Below, piece after piece: positions 25,701 through 35,321 of a stretch of 64,000 nucleotides of DNA (its first letter is position 1; each line of letters opens with the position of its first letter). The notes below the pieces were generated by a model that was not told where the DNA came from, did not search any database, and saw only the letters and a list, made by a program, of their open reading frames with translations. Made by a program: the position numbers and the translations under genes. The stretch lies in NCBI RefSeq assembly GCF_003031265.1, contig NZ_CP019966.1:2480001-2544000 (forward strand), in the 5' to 3' direction. The stretch comes from Rhodopseudomonas palustris. GTDB lineage: Bacteria > Pseudomonadota > Alphaproteobacteria > Rhizobiales > Xanthobacteraceae.

Positions 25701-26173
25701 CTGGCGCCTCGATCTCAGCCCTGGCCGCGCTCGCCGGCTCGGCGATCGGCGGGTTGGCCTCATTGGCCACGGCGTGGCTGACGCAGAGCCATCAGGAGCA
25801 GACCGCGCGGATCGCGCAGGAGAACACCCGCCGCGAACGGATCTTCGGCGAGTTCATCGACCAGGCGTCCAAGCTTTATGTCGATGCGCTGGTGCACTCG
25901 CTCGACGATCCGACCAAGATGATCGGCATCTACGCGGTGATCGGCAAGCTGCGGCTGTTCGCTGCGGCTGACACGATCCAGGAGGCGGAGCGGGTGATCG
26001 AAGCGATCGTCGAGATCTACTTCCGGCCGCCGCTGGATCTGCACGATCGCAAGACGCTGGACGTCGACAAATACGATCTGCTGCAGCCCTTCGCCGAGGC
26101 CTGCCGTCGAGAGTTGTTCCTTGCATCGCCAGCGCGGCGCCCGCCGACCCGAACGGCCCGCGCGGCGTACTGA
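25697..26173 (+). CDS. Small membrane-anchored hypothetical protein
   Basis: This 158-aa protein is translationally coupled to the PepSY-like gene by ATGA overlap (25697-25700). An N-terminal hydrophobic segment (about 5-28, Ala/Gly-rich with SAIGGLASLATAWL) is followed by a helical cytoplasmic part with QSHQEQTARIAQENTRRERI and EFIDQASKLYVDALVHSL. This resembles the many uncharacterised one-helix proteins with a helical tail. Function is unknown. Confidence 0.65.
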   Translation: MTGASISALAALAGSAIGGLASLATAWLTQSHQEQTARIAQENTRRERIFGEFIDQASKLYVDALVHSLDDPTKMIGIYAVIGKLRLFAAADTIQEAERVIEAIVEIYFRPPLDLHDRKTLDVDKYDLLQPFAEACRRELFLASPARRPPTRTARAAY

Positions 26174-26552
26174 TTGGGTACGCAAAGCCCGAGCTGACGA
26201 TCTCGGTAGACTGTCGCGTCGCCGCGATCATCGCACAGGCGCGTAACTCATCGCTCTTTCATCCATTGCCCCAACCGTCGCCGAACAAGCTGTGCGTTGC
26301 TTCGCAGTCATGAGCGTTTCCGCTCTTCGCGAAGCTCGCTTCCGATTGCGCATTTGCGCTTCCGACATCTTGGTCCGAGCCGCGCGTCACCCGTAAATCT
26401 CAGCTTACCGCTTGCACGTCCGAATGGGTGAAGGCGAGGTCCATCTGGACGTTTGGCGGTTCAACGATCCTTTCCGGCGCGAATTTGAAGATGCAGGGCC
26501 GACAGAAAAGTTCGGCGCAACGACACGCCATTGCCCAGAAAGGCAAACGTCC
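26174..26552. other. Flagellin leader region
   Basis: This 379-nt gap upstream of flagellin has no credible gene; an open frame from 26412 is only an extension of the flagellin frame. I looked for an alphaproteobacterial sigma28 box (TAAA-N15-GCCGATAA) and for a sigma54 GG-N10-GC element and found no convincing match. Confidence 0.5.
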
Positions 26553-29240
26553 ATGTCCGGTATCGTTCTTTCCAACGCCGTCCGCCAAAATCTTTCTTCG
26601 CTCCAGGCCACGGCTGACTTGCTCGCCACCACCCAAAGCCGTCTCTCGTCCGGCAAGAAGGTGAACACGGCGCTCGATAATCCGACCAACTTCTTCACCG
26701 CTGCTTCGCTCGACAGCCGCGCCAGCGACATCAACAACCTCCTCGATGGCATCGGCAACGGCGTGCAGATCCTGCAGGCCGCCAACACCGGTATCACCTC
26801 GCTGAACAAGCTGGTGGACAGTGCCAAGTCGATCGCCAACCAGGCTCTGCAGACCGTCGCGGGCTACGCCACCAAGTCGAACGTGTCGGCGACCATCTCC
26901 GGCGCTACCGCTGACGACCTCCGCGGCACCCAGAGCTTCAGCAACGCCGTTGCGAGCAGCAACGTGGTGTTCGACGGCACCGCCGGCGGCACCACCACTG
27001 CCTCCGCCACCGACCTGCTGGGCGGCGTTGCCGTCAGCATCGCTGCGGCGACCGCCGTCAACGTCGTCGGTGCCGCCGACAACACCGCACTCGGCAGTGC
27101 GCTGACCATCGGCACTGCCAGCGGCTCGGCGACCGGCGCCAGCAAGATCAGCGATCTGACCAACGGTCTGACCGCCACAGCGACCGGACCTGCTTCCGGC
27201 GATGCGATCACCGTCAACGGCAAGACCATCACCTTCGTCACCGCTGGTACGGCGAAGGCGGACTCCGAAGGCAACTACACGATCGGCCTCGATCAGGACC
27301 TGACGGCCCTGACCAAGACCATCGATGCGATGAACAACAACACGAGCAACGCGTCGGCCGTCACCGCCGGCAAGCTGGAGCTGCATTCGGGCACCACCAG
27401 CCCGCTGACCATCAGCGACAATGCGGGCGGTGCGGTTCTTGCTAAGCTCGGACTAGGCAATCAGACTGACAAGACCACTTTCAAGGTCGACACCGCGGCA
27501 GCCACCAGCGCGGCGGCGAACATCTCGGGCTCGACCCAGCTGTTCAACAGCCACGGCGGTCTGTCCTCGACGGCGATTGCTGACGGCACCACGCTGTCGG
27601 TGAACGGCAAGACCATCACCTTCAAGACCTCCGATGCCCCGCAGGGTAACAACATTGCCTCCGGCACTGGCGTTCTCGGCCGCATCGGTACCGACGGCAA
27701 CGGCAACTCGACGATCTATCTCGGCGATCAGAGCAACTTCACCAACGCGACCGTGGGTGACGTTCTGACTGCGATCGATCTCGCCAATGGCGTGAAGTCG
27801 GCCACGATCTCGAACGGCGTGGCGACGATCTCGACCAGCGCCGGCCAGACCCCGTCGTCTGTCTCCGGTGGCATCGTCACCATCAACAGCTCGTCGGGCG
27901 CCGACCTCAATCTGACCGGTCCGACCGATCTGCTCAAGAACCTCGGTCTGACCACTGCGACCGGCTCTGGCCCGCTGACCCTCACCAAGCAGCGCACCAC
28001 CGACGGCACCACGCTGGGTACGCTGATCGCGGACGGCTCGACCCTGAACGTGAACGGCCACACCATCACGTTCAAGAACGCAGCGGTGCCGAGCGCCTCT
28101 GCATCGCACACCGGTATCTCCGGCAACGTCGAAACCGACGGCAACGGCAACTCGACGGTGTACCTGCAGAAGGGCACCCTCGACGACGTGCTGAAGGCGG
28201 TCGACCTCGCCACCGGCGTGCGTAAGGCGACCCTCGGCAATGCCGGCGCGGTGATCTCCACCGCGAGCGGTGCGGCCAACTCGTCGATCACCAGCGGCAT
28301 GCTGAAGCTCTCGACTGGTCTGCAGTCCGACCTCAGCATCACCGGCACCGGCAACGCGATGTCAGCGCTCGGCCTGACCGGCCCGAGCGGCACCGACAGC
28401 TCGTTCTCCGCGACCCGCGGTGCGAGCGCCGGCAGCCTGAACGGCAAGACGCTGAGCTTCACCTCCTTCAACGGCGGTGCGGGCGTCAACGTCACCTTCG
28501 GTGATGGCACCAACGGCACCGTCAAGTCGCTGGCCCAGCTCAACGTCGCGCTGGCCGCCAACAACATGTCGGCGTCGATCGACAACGCCACCGGCAAGCT
28601 GACGATCTCGACCTCCAACGACTACGCTTCCCACACCATGGGCGGCAACGAAGGTGGCGTGCTCGGCGGTACTGCGCTGACCACGCTGACCTTCACGACG
28701 CCTCAGGCGCCGGTCGCGGACGTCAACGCGCAGAACACCCGCGCGGGCCTGGTCAAGCAGTTCAACGACATCCTGAACCAGATCAAGACCACGGCTCAGG
28801 ATGCTTCGTTCAACGGCGTCAACCTGCTGAACGGCGACAACCTGAAGCTGGTGTTCAACGAAACCGGCAAGTCGACGATCTCGATCCAGGGCGTCACCTT
28901 CGATCCGACCGGCCTCGGTCTGTCGAATTTGGCCTCGGGCGTCGACTTCATCGACAACAACGCCACCAACGCCGTGCTGAGCAAGCTGAGCACCGCCTCA
29001 ACCACGCTGCGGTCGCAGGCTTCGGCGTTCGGTTCGAACCTGTCGGTGGTGCAGGCGCGTCAGGACTTCTCGAAGAGCCTGATCAACGTGCTGCAGACCG
29101 GCTCGGCCAACCTGACGCTGGCTGACACCAACGAGGAAGCGGCGAACAGCCAGGCGCTGTCGACCCGCCAGTCGATCGCGGTGTCGGCGCTGTCGCTGGC
29201 CAACCAGTCGCAGCAGGGCGTCCTGCAGTTGCTGCGCTAA
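26553..29240 (+). CDS. fliC: Flagellin with large repeat-bearing central domain
   Basis: Starting at ATG 26553 gives 895 aa. The N-terminal D0/D1 domain (about 1-100: SNAVRQNLSSLQATADLLAT, then NPTNFFTAASLDSRASDINN) and the C-terminal D1/D0 domain (about 760-895: LVKQFNDILNQIKTTAQDAS and later TLRSQASAFGSNLSVVQARQ) are typical flagellin. The middle ~650 residues are a Gly/Ser/Thr-rich insertion, far larger than a common 280-500-aa flagellin. It holds at least four modules each with the core NGKT(I/L)(T/S)F (near 27217, 27605, 28052, 28441). It forms the filament. An intrinsic terminator follows. Confidence 0.92.
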   Translation: MSGIVLSNAVRQNLSSLQATADLLATTQSRLSSGKKVNTALDNPTNFFTAASLDSRASDINNLLDGIGNGVQILQAANTGITSLNKLVDSAKSIANQALQTVAGYATKSNVSATISGATADDLRGTQSFSNAVASSNVVFDGTAGGTTTASATDLLGGVAVSIAAATAVNVVGAADNTALGSALTIGTASGSATGASKISDLTNGLTATATGPASGDAITVNGKTITFVTAGTAKADSEGNYTIGLDQDLTALTKTIDAMNNNTSNASAVTAGKLELHSGTTSPLTISDNAGGAVLAKLGLGNQTDKTTFKVDTAAATSAAANISGSTQLFNSHGGLSSTAIADGTTLSVNGKTITFKTSDAPQGNNIASGTGVLGRIGTDGNGNSTIYLGDQSNFTNATVGDVLTAIDLANGVKSATISNGVATISTSAGQTPSSVSGGIVTINSSSGADLNLTGPTDLLKNLGLTTATGSGPLTLTKQRTTDGTTLGTLIADGSTLNVNGHTITFKNAAVPSASASHTGISGNVETDGNGNSTVYLQKGTLDDVLKAVDLATGVRKATLGNAGAVISTASGAANSSITSGMLKLSTGLQSDLSITGTGNAMSALGLTGPSGTDSSFSATRGASAGSLNGKTLSFTSFNGGAGVNVTFGDGTNGTVKSLAQLNVALAANNMSASIDNATGKLTISTSNDYASHTMGGNEGGVLGGTALTTLTFTTPQAPVADVNAQNTRAGLVKQFNDILNQIKTTAQDASFNGVNLLNGDNLKLVFNETGKSTISIQGVTFDPTGLGLSNLASGVDFIDNNATNAVLSKLSTASTTLRSQASAFGSNLSVVQARQDFSKSLINVLQTGSANLTLADTNEEAANSQALSTRQSIAVSALSLANQSQQGVLQLLR

Positions 29241-29252
29241 CGACAACGAACG

Positions 29253-29290
29253 GGCCGGCGGCGGAAACGTCGCCGGCCTGTTCTTCTTCT
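29253..29290 (+). terminator. Intrinsic terminator after flagellin
   Basis: GGCCGGCG (29253-29260) pairs with CGCCGGCC (29271-29278) around a 10-nt loop, followed by TGTTCTTCTTCT. It lies 12 nt after the flagellin stop and may let a fraction of transcripts read on into flbT. Confidence 0.8.
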
Positions 29291-29308
29291 AAATCGAGGA
29301 GAGACCAG

Positions 29309-29863
29309 ATGCCGTTGACCGAGATGACCGAAATCCTCGCCGCCAAGTCGCCGCGGCGGAAGGGGTCATCCGGACTGAAGATCACGTTGAAGCCGTTCGA
29401 GCGGATCGAAATCGGCGGTCTGACGCTGGTCAACGGATGGACGGAATCGTCGACGTTCTCGATCGAGGGCATTGCGCCGGTGCTGCGCCAGGCCAATACG
29501 ATTCAGGAAGACCGCGCCGACACCGCTCTGAGGCAGGTGTATCTGCGGCTTCAGAAGCTTTATCTGCGCCGCGATGGCGCAACCATCGAATCCTATTTAG
29601 AAGCGGCAGAGCGCCTGCTGGCGGAGATGCCGGCGGCTGCGCAGGCCGTCGACAAGGCTGGCAAGGCGATCGCTGACGATCGGCTCTATGCCGCGCTGAA
29701 GGTGTATCGCGATCTGCTCGACGAGACCGATCCGGGTTGGTCGGCAGACGAGTCTGAACCGGCTCCGATCAAGCAGGGCACGCGCGAGGTTCAGCCCTCG
29801 GTCGAATTCGTCCGCGATCGTCGTCGCTATCGCGCGGGGCAGTCGCGCAGCCATGCAGGGTAG
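29309..29863 (+). CDS. flbT: Flagellin-control protein FlbT
   Basis: This 184-aa protein has KITLKPFERIEIGGLTLVNG (about 24-43), then a region FSIEGIAPVLRQANTIQED (about 50-68) and ALRQVYLRLQKLYLRRD. Together they match the beta-rich and helical parts of FlbT, a post-transcriptional regulator that binds flagellin mRNA leader sequences in alphaproteobacteria. The C-terminal tail (about 145-184) is extra relative to typical 130-150-aa FlbT. It lies directly behind flagellin. A strong GAGGAGAG SD precedes the ATG. Confidence 0.78.
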   Translation: MPLTEMTEILAAKSPRRKGSSGLKITLKPFERIEIGGLTLVNGWTESSTFSIEGIAPVLRQANTIQEDRADTALRQVYLRLQKLYLRRDGATIESYLEAAERLLAEMPAAAQAVDKAGKAIADDRLYAALKVYRDLLDETDPGWSADESEPAPIKQGTREVQPSVEFVRDRRRYRAGQSRSHAG

Positions 29864-29947
29864 CCCTGCATCACCAAAAGTGGGGATGACGACTCTCTCG
29901 GGCTCGCTCTAGCTTCCCGTAAATTTACGAGGTCTCGCGCGATTCGG

Positions 29948-30739
29948 TTGTGCGCGGAGACGTTTCAACATCCGGTCAGACATTCGCACATCATGTTGGG
30001 ATCGCAGCTCTCGAAGATCATCAAAGGGGTCGGTATCAGCGCCCTTGTGATTGATCGCGACGGCAAGATTCTCGAGTCCAGCGAAGAGACCGGCGCGCCC
30101 GCCACGTCGAAGGCGAAGAGCAAGCTCGGCAAGAGCTATTTCGATGCTTGCATTCGTCCGGATCGGCATTCGCTGGAGCTGCTCCGCGGCTTCAAGAGCC
30201 TCGCCGAGAAGAGCATCGACTTCTTCTCGACCGTCAGCTGGCGCGAGGAAGCCGGCGAGCGGAAACATTTTCTGATCGTCGCGACGCCGAGCGAAGATGA
30301 TCCCGACGCGATCGTTGTGCTGCACATCGACGTGTCGGTGCTGCTCGGCGGCCGGCAGGAGCTGTCGGCGCTGATGATCGGGCAGGGCGCTGCCGCCGCG
30401 GCGCAGGCCGAAGCTGCGATGATCGGGGCGGTGCGCGGTGCCATCGTCGAGGCGCTCGCGGCCTCGCATGACCGCACGCCGACACTGACCATTGCCAAGC
30501 CGCCGGTCGAAGAGCACGACGTGTTCAGCGAGCTGACGCCGTCGCAACTGGAGCTGCTGCCTTATCTCGCCAGCGGCAAGAGCAATCGCCAGATTGCCAA
30601 AGAACGCGACATGAGCGAGTTCACCATCAAGTCGCAGGTGGCCGGCATCATCCAGAAGCTCAACGTCGCCAACCGGACCCAGGCGGCGCTGCTGGCGATG
30701 CGCAACAGTGAAGCGCTCGGCATGCGCAGGCGCGCCTAA
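29948..30739 (+). CDS. LuxR-type transcriptional regulator (PAS-like N-terminus)
   Basis: The protein has 263 aa if begun at TTG 29948, or 248 aa at ATG 29993; neither has a good SD, so the start is unsettled. The N-terminal 130 residues have a PAS/sensor-like pattern (GVGISALVIDRDGKILESSE). The C-terminal LuxR HTH covers about 193-255 (ELTPSQLELLPYLASGKSNR, then QIAKERDMSEFTIKSQVAGI). It follows flbT and may regulate flagellin or surface genes, which is inferred from position only. No acyl-homoserine-lactone-binding motif is visible. Confidence 0.85.
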   Translation: MCAETFQHPVRHSHIMLGSQLSKIIKGVGISALVIDRDGKILESSEETGAPATSKAKSKLGKSYFDACIRPDRHSLELLRGFKSLAEKSIDFFSTVSWREEAGERKHFLIVATPSEDDPDAIVVLHIDVSVLLGGRQELSALMIGQGAAAAAQAEAAMIGAVRGAIVEALAASHDRTPTLTIAKPPVEEHDVFSELTPSQLELLPYLASGKSNRQIAKERDMSEFTIKSQVAGIIQKLNVANRTQAALLAMRNSEALGMRRRA

Positions 30740-30859
30740 GCGGCGCGACGCAACAGGCGCAGGCGAGGAGTGCTCTTCGTCTGTTGTCGTACAATTCTTC
30801 TTGCACACATCGTCGCTGCGGATGTCGGCGAGTTCGCATGATGCGACGCCGATTCCTGG

Positions 30860-31615
30860 GTGTGGCAAATCGTCCGGGTTGATTTTCAATCGCATCAGAT
30901 GTTGTTCAACCGCGGAGTGCGGGCAGGCGTCGGTGACGCTGTCTGGCGCAGTGGGGACGCGGTGACGATCGTGAGTGATGCTTCTCGGATCAACGACGCT
31001 GTTCGCGTCATGGTCGAGACGCTCGACGCGGTGTCAGTTCACACCGTGGTGCTTGGCGGCGATGGGCGCTGCATCAGCATCTCGCCCTGCGCCGAGACGC
31101 TGCTGTCGAACGGATCACCGCTCACCGTCCAGATGGAGCGGCTGCGCCGCAGCAAGACCTCGAACGCGGTCGCCGAATGCCCGCGGCTCGGTGGCGCCGT
31201 CGACATCGACCACGATCTGCAGCCGTGTATCGACTGCGTCACGCGACGGAACGCCAGCGCGCCGTGCTCCGGCAGTTGCGCGATCTCGATCACCGGCCCA
31301 CACGATGCCGCCGTCCATCTGCGGCTGACGTCGATCGCTGCCGCGGACCAGCAGGCTTTGACTGGTGCTGCCGCGATGGCGGTGATCCGGCCTTTGACGG
31401 TGCAGCATTCGGTGGAGCTACTGCCCGACATCGCCGTGCTACTCACCGCGGCGGAGCGCGACGTCGCAACCGAACTCCTTAGCGGCCGCCGGCCGGCCGA
31501 AATCGCGCAGCTTCGCGGCGTGTCGATCGGCACGATCCGATCGCAGATCAAGCGGATCTACGCCAAGCTCGGTGTCTCCGGCCTCGTCGAATTCATCGCC
31601 CGCGCGCGCCGCTAA
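30860..31615 (+). CDS. LuxR-type regulator with cysteine-rich sensor half
   Basis: The frame from GTG 30860 gives 251 aa; GTG 30962 with GGGGA upstream is a credible alternative that removes 34 residues. The N-terminal half is PAS-like. It contains seven Cys (71, 77, 107, 123, 126, 136, 140 from the longer start), including C-I-D-C and C-S-G-S-C, suggesting metal or redox sensing. The LuxR HTH is at about 190-245 (LTAAERDVATELLSGRRPAE, then GVSIGTIRSQIKRIYAKLGV). It is likely a second paralogue of the preceding gene. Confidence 0.75.
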   Translation: MWQIVRVDFQSHQMLFNRGVRAGVGDAVWRSGDAVTIVSDASRINDAVRVMVETLDAVSVHTVVLGGDGRCISISPCAETLLSNGSPLTVQMERLRRSKTSNAVAECPRLGGAVDIDHDLQPCIDCVTRRNASAPCSGSCAISITGPHDAAVHLRLTSIAAADQQALTGAAAMAVIRPLTVQHSVELLPDIAVLLTAAERDVATELLSGRRPAEIAQLRGVSIGTIRSQIKRIYAKLGVSGLVEFIARARR

Positions 31616-31639
31616 CTCGTCCGCCAGTTAGACGATCTC

Positions 31640-32632
31640 TCACCCGGCGCGGGTTTCGCGGCGGAAGGCGCCGGGGCTGCGGGCCATCCATTTCCGGAAT
31701 GCGCGATGAAACGCGCTGGGCTCGGCAAAGCCGAGATCGGCTGCGATATCGCCCACCGGTTTTTCATTCTCAGCGAGCCAGCGGATCGCCAGTGCGCGGC
31801 GGATCTCGTCCTTGATGGTCTGATAGGTCTGTCCCTCGGCGCGCAGCCGGCGGCGCAGCGTCGAGGCTGGGATCTTCATCTGCTTCGCCAGGGTCTCGAA
31901 GTTCGGCCACGCAGTCGGAGGCTTGGCGCGCAGCGTGGTGCGGATGGCGGCGGTGAGGGTGGCGTCGTGGCGATACCGCACCAGGATGTTGGCCGGCGCC
32001 AGCCGTAGAAACTCCTTCAGCGCCCGCTCGGTGCGCGTGGTGGGGAGATCGAGATAGCTGGCATCGAACGCCAGCGCGCTTTGCGGCTGACCGAACCGCA
32101 CCGGCGCGCCGAAGAACGAGCGATAGTCGGCAGCCACCGCCGGCGGGCCGCAGGCGAAATCGACCCGGCGCAGCGGCAGCCGGCGGCCGACCAGCCAGCA
32201 CGCGATGCCATGTACCACGATCCAGAAGGTGCGATAGGCGAAGGCCGAACGCGGTGTGGCTTTGTCATGCAGCACGATGCGGGCGAGGTCGCCCTCGACC
32301 CGCAGCTCGCCATACGGATCGTCGAGCGCCACCTTCAGAAACCGCAACGCGCGGTTCAGCGCCTGCCGCAGCGTGCCGGCATTTAGCACCGCGTGGCAGA
32401 GCAGCGTGAACGAGCCCGGCCGCATCGGCCGCCCGCCGAGGCCGAAGAACTCATCGTCCATCGCAGCCGCGACCGCCAGCCATAGCGCGCCGAACTGCGC
32501 CGCGGACACGCGCTCCCGCACCACCTCGGGCAGGCCGGCAGCGGCGAACACCGGTCCCGGCGCAACGCCGGCCCGGCGCAGGCAGTCGGCGACCTCTTCC
32601 ACGAACAGGGGCGCGATCGTCCGCCGCTCCAT
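31640..32632 (-). CDS. AraC-family regulator (OruR/ArgR-like)
   Basis: This 330-aa protein has a long N-terminal arabinose-binding-like domain (about 15-190, beginning around FVEEVADCLRRAGVAPG). A C-terminal AraC HTH pair covers about 235-325 (KQMKIPASTLRRRLRAEGQT and later DIAADLGFAEPSAFHRAFRK). It is divergent from the acyl-CoA operon starting at 32786, with 153 nt between, so it is the likely regulator of that operon. The ligand may be an acyl-CoA or free acid. Confidence 0.9.
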   Translation of the reverse strand: MERRTIAPLFVEEVADCLRRAGVAPGPVFAAAGLPEVVRERVSAAQFGALWLAVAAAMDDEFFGLGGRPMRPGSFTLLCHAVLNAGTLRQALNRALRFLKVALDDPYGELRVEGDLARIVLHDKATPRSAFAYRTFWIVVHGIACWLVGRRLPLRRVDFACGPPAVAADYRSFFGAPVRFGQPQSALAFDASYLDLPTTRTERALKEFLRLAPANILVRYRHDATLTAAIRTTLRAKPPTAWPNFETLAKQMKIPASTLRRRLRAEGQTYQTIKDEIRRALAIRWLAENEKPVGDIAADLGFAEPSAFHRAFRKWMARSPGAFRRETRAG

Positions 32633-32785
32633 TCGTCCGCTCCTTCCTCGAAAGTGGCAAAACCGATCACAAATCTAGGTCAGTTTGGTCCTAGAAAGCC
32701 ACAGGGCTCCGCCGCTTAATCCGCGGCCGTGAATCCATTCGCGTCAGCCCCTCGTGCCAACAACGAGGGCAGGGGAAGAAACACC

Positions 32786-34477
32786 ATGAGCAACGCCCAT
32801 CCTGCGGTCGCAGCCACTGAAGATTATGCCGACGTCCTGGCGCGGTTTCGCCGCGAGGACCTCGAAGCCCTGTTCGACGGCAATTTCGCGACCGGCATCA
32901 ACGTCTGCATCGAATGCTGCGACCGTCACGTCGCCGGCGGCGGCACGGCGCTGGATTGGGAAAGCCAGGACGGCCGCACCGCCTCCTTCAGCTTTGCCGA
33001 GATGAAGGACTATGCGGCGCGGGTGGCCAATCTGCTGGTCGCGCAGGGCGTGAAGCCCGGCGACGTCGTCGCCGGCATGCTGCCGCGCACGCCCGAGCTG
33101 CTGGCGCTGATCCTCGGCACCTGGCGCGCCGGCGCGGTGTATCAGCCGCTGTTCACCGCGTTCGGTCCCAAGGCGATCGAGCACCGCGTCAAGATGAGCG
33201 CCGCCAAGCTCGTGGTCACCGATCTGGCCAACCGCGCCAAGCTCGCCGACGTCGCCGATTGCCCGACCGTGGCGATCGTGCTGCGGCCGGGCGAGACCGC
33301 GCCGCTCGGCGATCTCGATTTCCATGCCGAGATCGCGGCGCAATCGACCGAATTCGCGCCTGTGCTGCGCAAGGGCACCGACCTGTTCCTGATGATGTCG
33401 ACCTCCGGCACCACCGGCCTGCCGAAGGGCGTGCCGGTGCCGATCAACGCGCTGCCGGCGTTCTATTCGTACATCCGCGACGCGGTCGACCTGCGCCCCG
33501 ATGACATCTTCTGGAACATCGCCGATCCCGGCTGGGCCTACGGCCTGTACTACGCGGTGACCGGTCCGCTACTGCACGGCCACGCCACCACCTTCTACGA
33601 CGGTCCGTTCACAGCAGAGAGCACCTACAGCCTGATCAAGCGCCGCGGCATTACCAATCTGGCCGGTGCGCCGACCGCGTATCGGTTGCTGATCGCGGCG
33701 GGTCCGGAAGCTGCGGCGCCGGTGAAGGGCCAGCTTCGCGTTGTCAGCAGCGCCGGCGAGCCGCTCAATCCGGAAGTGATCCGCTGGTTCGCCGAGCATC
33801 TCGCCGCGCCGATCCACGATCACTACGGCCAGACCGAGCTCGGTATGGTGGTCAACAATCACCACCGCCTGCGCCACACGGTGCATCCGGGCTCCGCGGG
33901 TCTGGCGATGCCGGGCTTCCGCGTCGCGGTGCTCGACGAGCAGAGCAACGAACTGCCGCCGAACGTGCCGGGCGTGCTGAGCGTCGATCTGAAGCGCTCG
34001 CCGCTGATGTGGTTCTCCGGCTATTGGCAGCAGGAAACGCCGGCGATCGAAGGCGGTTACTACCGCACCGGCGACACCGTCGAGCTGGAGCCGGATGGCT
34101 CGATCAGCTTCGTCGGCCGGGCCGACGACGTCATCACCTCGTCGGGCTATCGCATCGGTCCGTTCGACGTCGAGAGCGCGCTGATCGAGCATGCGGCGGT
34201 GATCGAGGCGGCGGTGATCGGAAAGCCCGATCCCGAGCGCACCGAGATTGTCAAAGCCTATGTGGTGCTCGCCAAGGACGTGACGCCGAGCGAGGCGCTG
34301 GCCGAGGAGTTGCGCCAATACGTCAAGAAGCGGCTTTCGGCGCACGCCTATCCGCGCGAGATCGAATTCCTGGAACAACTCCCGAAGACGCCGAGCGGCA
34401 AGCTGCAGCGCTTCATTCTGCGCAAGCGCGACACCGAGCCGGCGGGCACGGCCCAGGGCACTTCTTCTGCAGCTTGA
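32786..34477 (+). CDS. AMP-dependent acyl-CoA synthetase
   Basis: ATG 32786 follows GGGGAAG at good spacing and yields 563 aa. The ANL-family motifs are present: P-loop STSGTTGLPKGVPVP (about 208-222), YGQTELG (about 348-354), YRTGD (about 426-430), and C-terminal motifs GRADDVITSSGYRIGPFDVE (about 444-463) and PKTPSGKLQR with the catalytic Lys. It adenylates a carboxylic acid and joins it to CoA. The specificity (short/branched versus aromatic acid) cannot be read. It is first in an operon with SDR, thiolase and acyl-CoA dehydrogenase. Confidence 0.93.
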   Translation: MSNAHPAVAATEDYADVLARFRREDLEALFDGNFATGINVCIECCDRHVAGGGTALDWESQDGRTASFSFAEMKDYAARVANLLVAQGVKPGDVVAGMLPRTPELLALILGTWRAGAVYQPLFTAFGPKAIEHRVKMSAAKLVVTDLANRAKLADVADCPTVAIVLRPGETAPLGDLDFHAEIAAQSTEFAPVLRKGTDLFLMMSTSGTTGLPKGVPVPINALPAFYSYIRDAVDLRPDDIFWNIADPGWAYGLYYAVTGPLLHGHATTFYDGPFTAESTYSLIKRRGITNLAGAPTAYRLLIAAGPEAAAPVKGQLRVVSSAGEPLNPEVIRWFAEHLAAPIHDHYGQTELGMVVNNHHRLRHTVHPGSAGLAMPGFRVAVLDEQSNELPPNVPGVLSVDLKRSPLMWFSGYWQQETPAIEGGYYRTGDTVELEPDGSISFVGRADDVITSSGYRIGPFDVESALIEHAAVIEAAVIGKPDPERTEIVKAYVVLAKDVTPSEALAEELRQYVKKRLSAHAYPREIEFLEQLPKTPSGKLQRFILRKRDTEPAGTAQGTSSAA

Positions 34478-34495
34478 GAGACGGATTAAATCGTC

Positions 34496-35263
34496 ATGAA
34501 CATTACTGATCGCGTTTTCCTGGTCACCGGCGCCGCCTCCGGTCTCGGCGCTGCCACCGCCCGCACCCTGGTCGCCGGCGGCGCCAAGGTGGTCGGCCTC
34601 GATCTCAACGCCGAGGCCGGGGCTAAGCTCGAACAGGAGCTCGGTGCGAGCTTCCGCTTCCTCGCCACCGACGTCACCAAGGCCGAGGATGCTGAGGCGG
34701 CGGTGAAGCTGGCCCAGGACATCTTCGGCCACGTCAACGGGCTGGTGAACTGTGCCGGCGTGGCGCCGGGCGAAAAGGTGCTCGGCCGCAACGGCCCGCA
34801 CAAGCTCGACAGCTTCGCCCGGGCGATCACCATCAACCTGATCGGCAGCTTCAACATGATCCGGCTCGCCGCCGAGGCGATGAGCAAGGAACAGCCGGAC
34901 GCCGAAGGCGAGCGCGGGGTGATCATCAACACCGCCTCGGTCGCGGCGTTCGACGGCCAGATCGGGCAGGCGGCCTATTCGGCCTCCAAGGGCGGCGTTG
35001 CCGCGATGACACTGCCGATTGCGCGCGAGCTGGCGCAGCACGGCATTCGCGTGGTGACGATCGCACCCGGCATCTTCGAAACCCCGATGATGGCCGGGAT
35101 GCCGCAGCCGGTGCAGGATGCGCTCGGCAAGAGCGTGCCGTTCCCGCCGCGGCTCGGCCGGCCGGCCGAATACGCCGCGCTGGTGAAGGCGATCTGCGAG
35201 AATACGATGCTGAACGGCGAGGTGATCCGCCTCGACGGCGCACTGCGGATGGCGCCGCGCTGA
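34496..35263 (+). CDS. SDR-type 3-hydroxyacyl-CoA dehydrogenase (HSD17B10-like)
   Basis: This short-chain dehydrogenase has 255 aa. The cofactor motif [13 protein letters not shown] is at about 11-23, NCAGVAPG at about 83-90, the catalytic Ser in [14 protein letters not shown], and YSASKGG (about 161-167) has Tyr and Lys. The insertion [20 protein letters not shown] and the tail [20 protein letters not shown] are typical of HSD17B10/2-methyl-3-hydroxybutyryl-CoA dehydrogenases. It probably oxidises a 3-hydroxyacyl-CoA with NAD. It is between the ligase and the thiolase. Confidence 0.93.
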   Translation: MNITDRVFLVTGAASGLGAATARTLVAGGAKVVGLDLNAEAGAKLEQELGASFRFLATDVTKAEDAEAAVKLAQDIFGHVNGLVNCAGVAPGEKVLGRNGPHKLDSFARAITINLIGSFNMIRLAAEAMSKEQPDAEGERGVIINTASVAAFDGQIGQAAYSASKGGVAAMTLPIARELAQHGIRVVTIAPGIFETPMMAGMPQPVQDALGKSVPFPPRLGRPAEYAALVKAICENTMLNGEVIRLDGALRMAPR

Positions 35264-35321
35264 GGCGCGGCGTTTCCTCTATCGTCTCGATCAAACAAAC
35301 CAAGATGCAGGGAGAACTCCC

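Noticed and set aside
26174..26552. Sigma28 or sigma54 promoter for flagellin
   Set aside because: TAAA near 26395 lacks a GCCGATAA partner at 15 nt; no GG-N10-GC element of sigma54 type was convincing.
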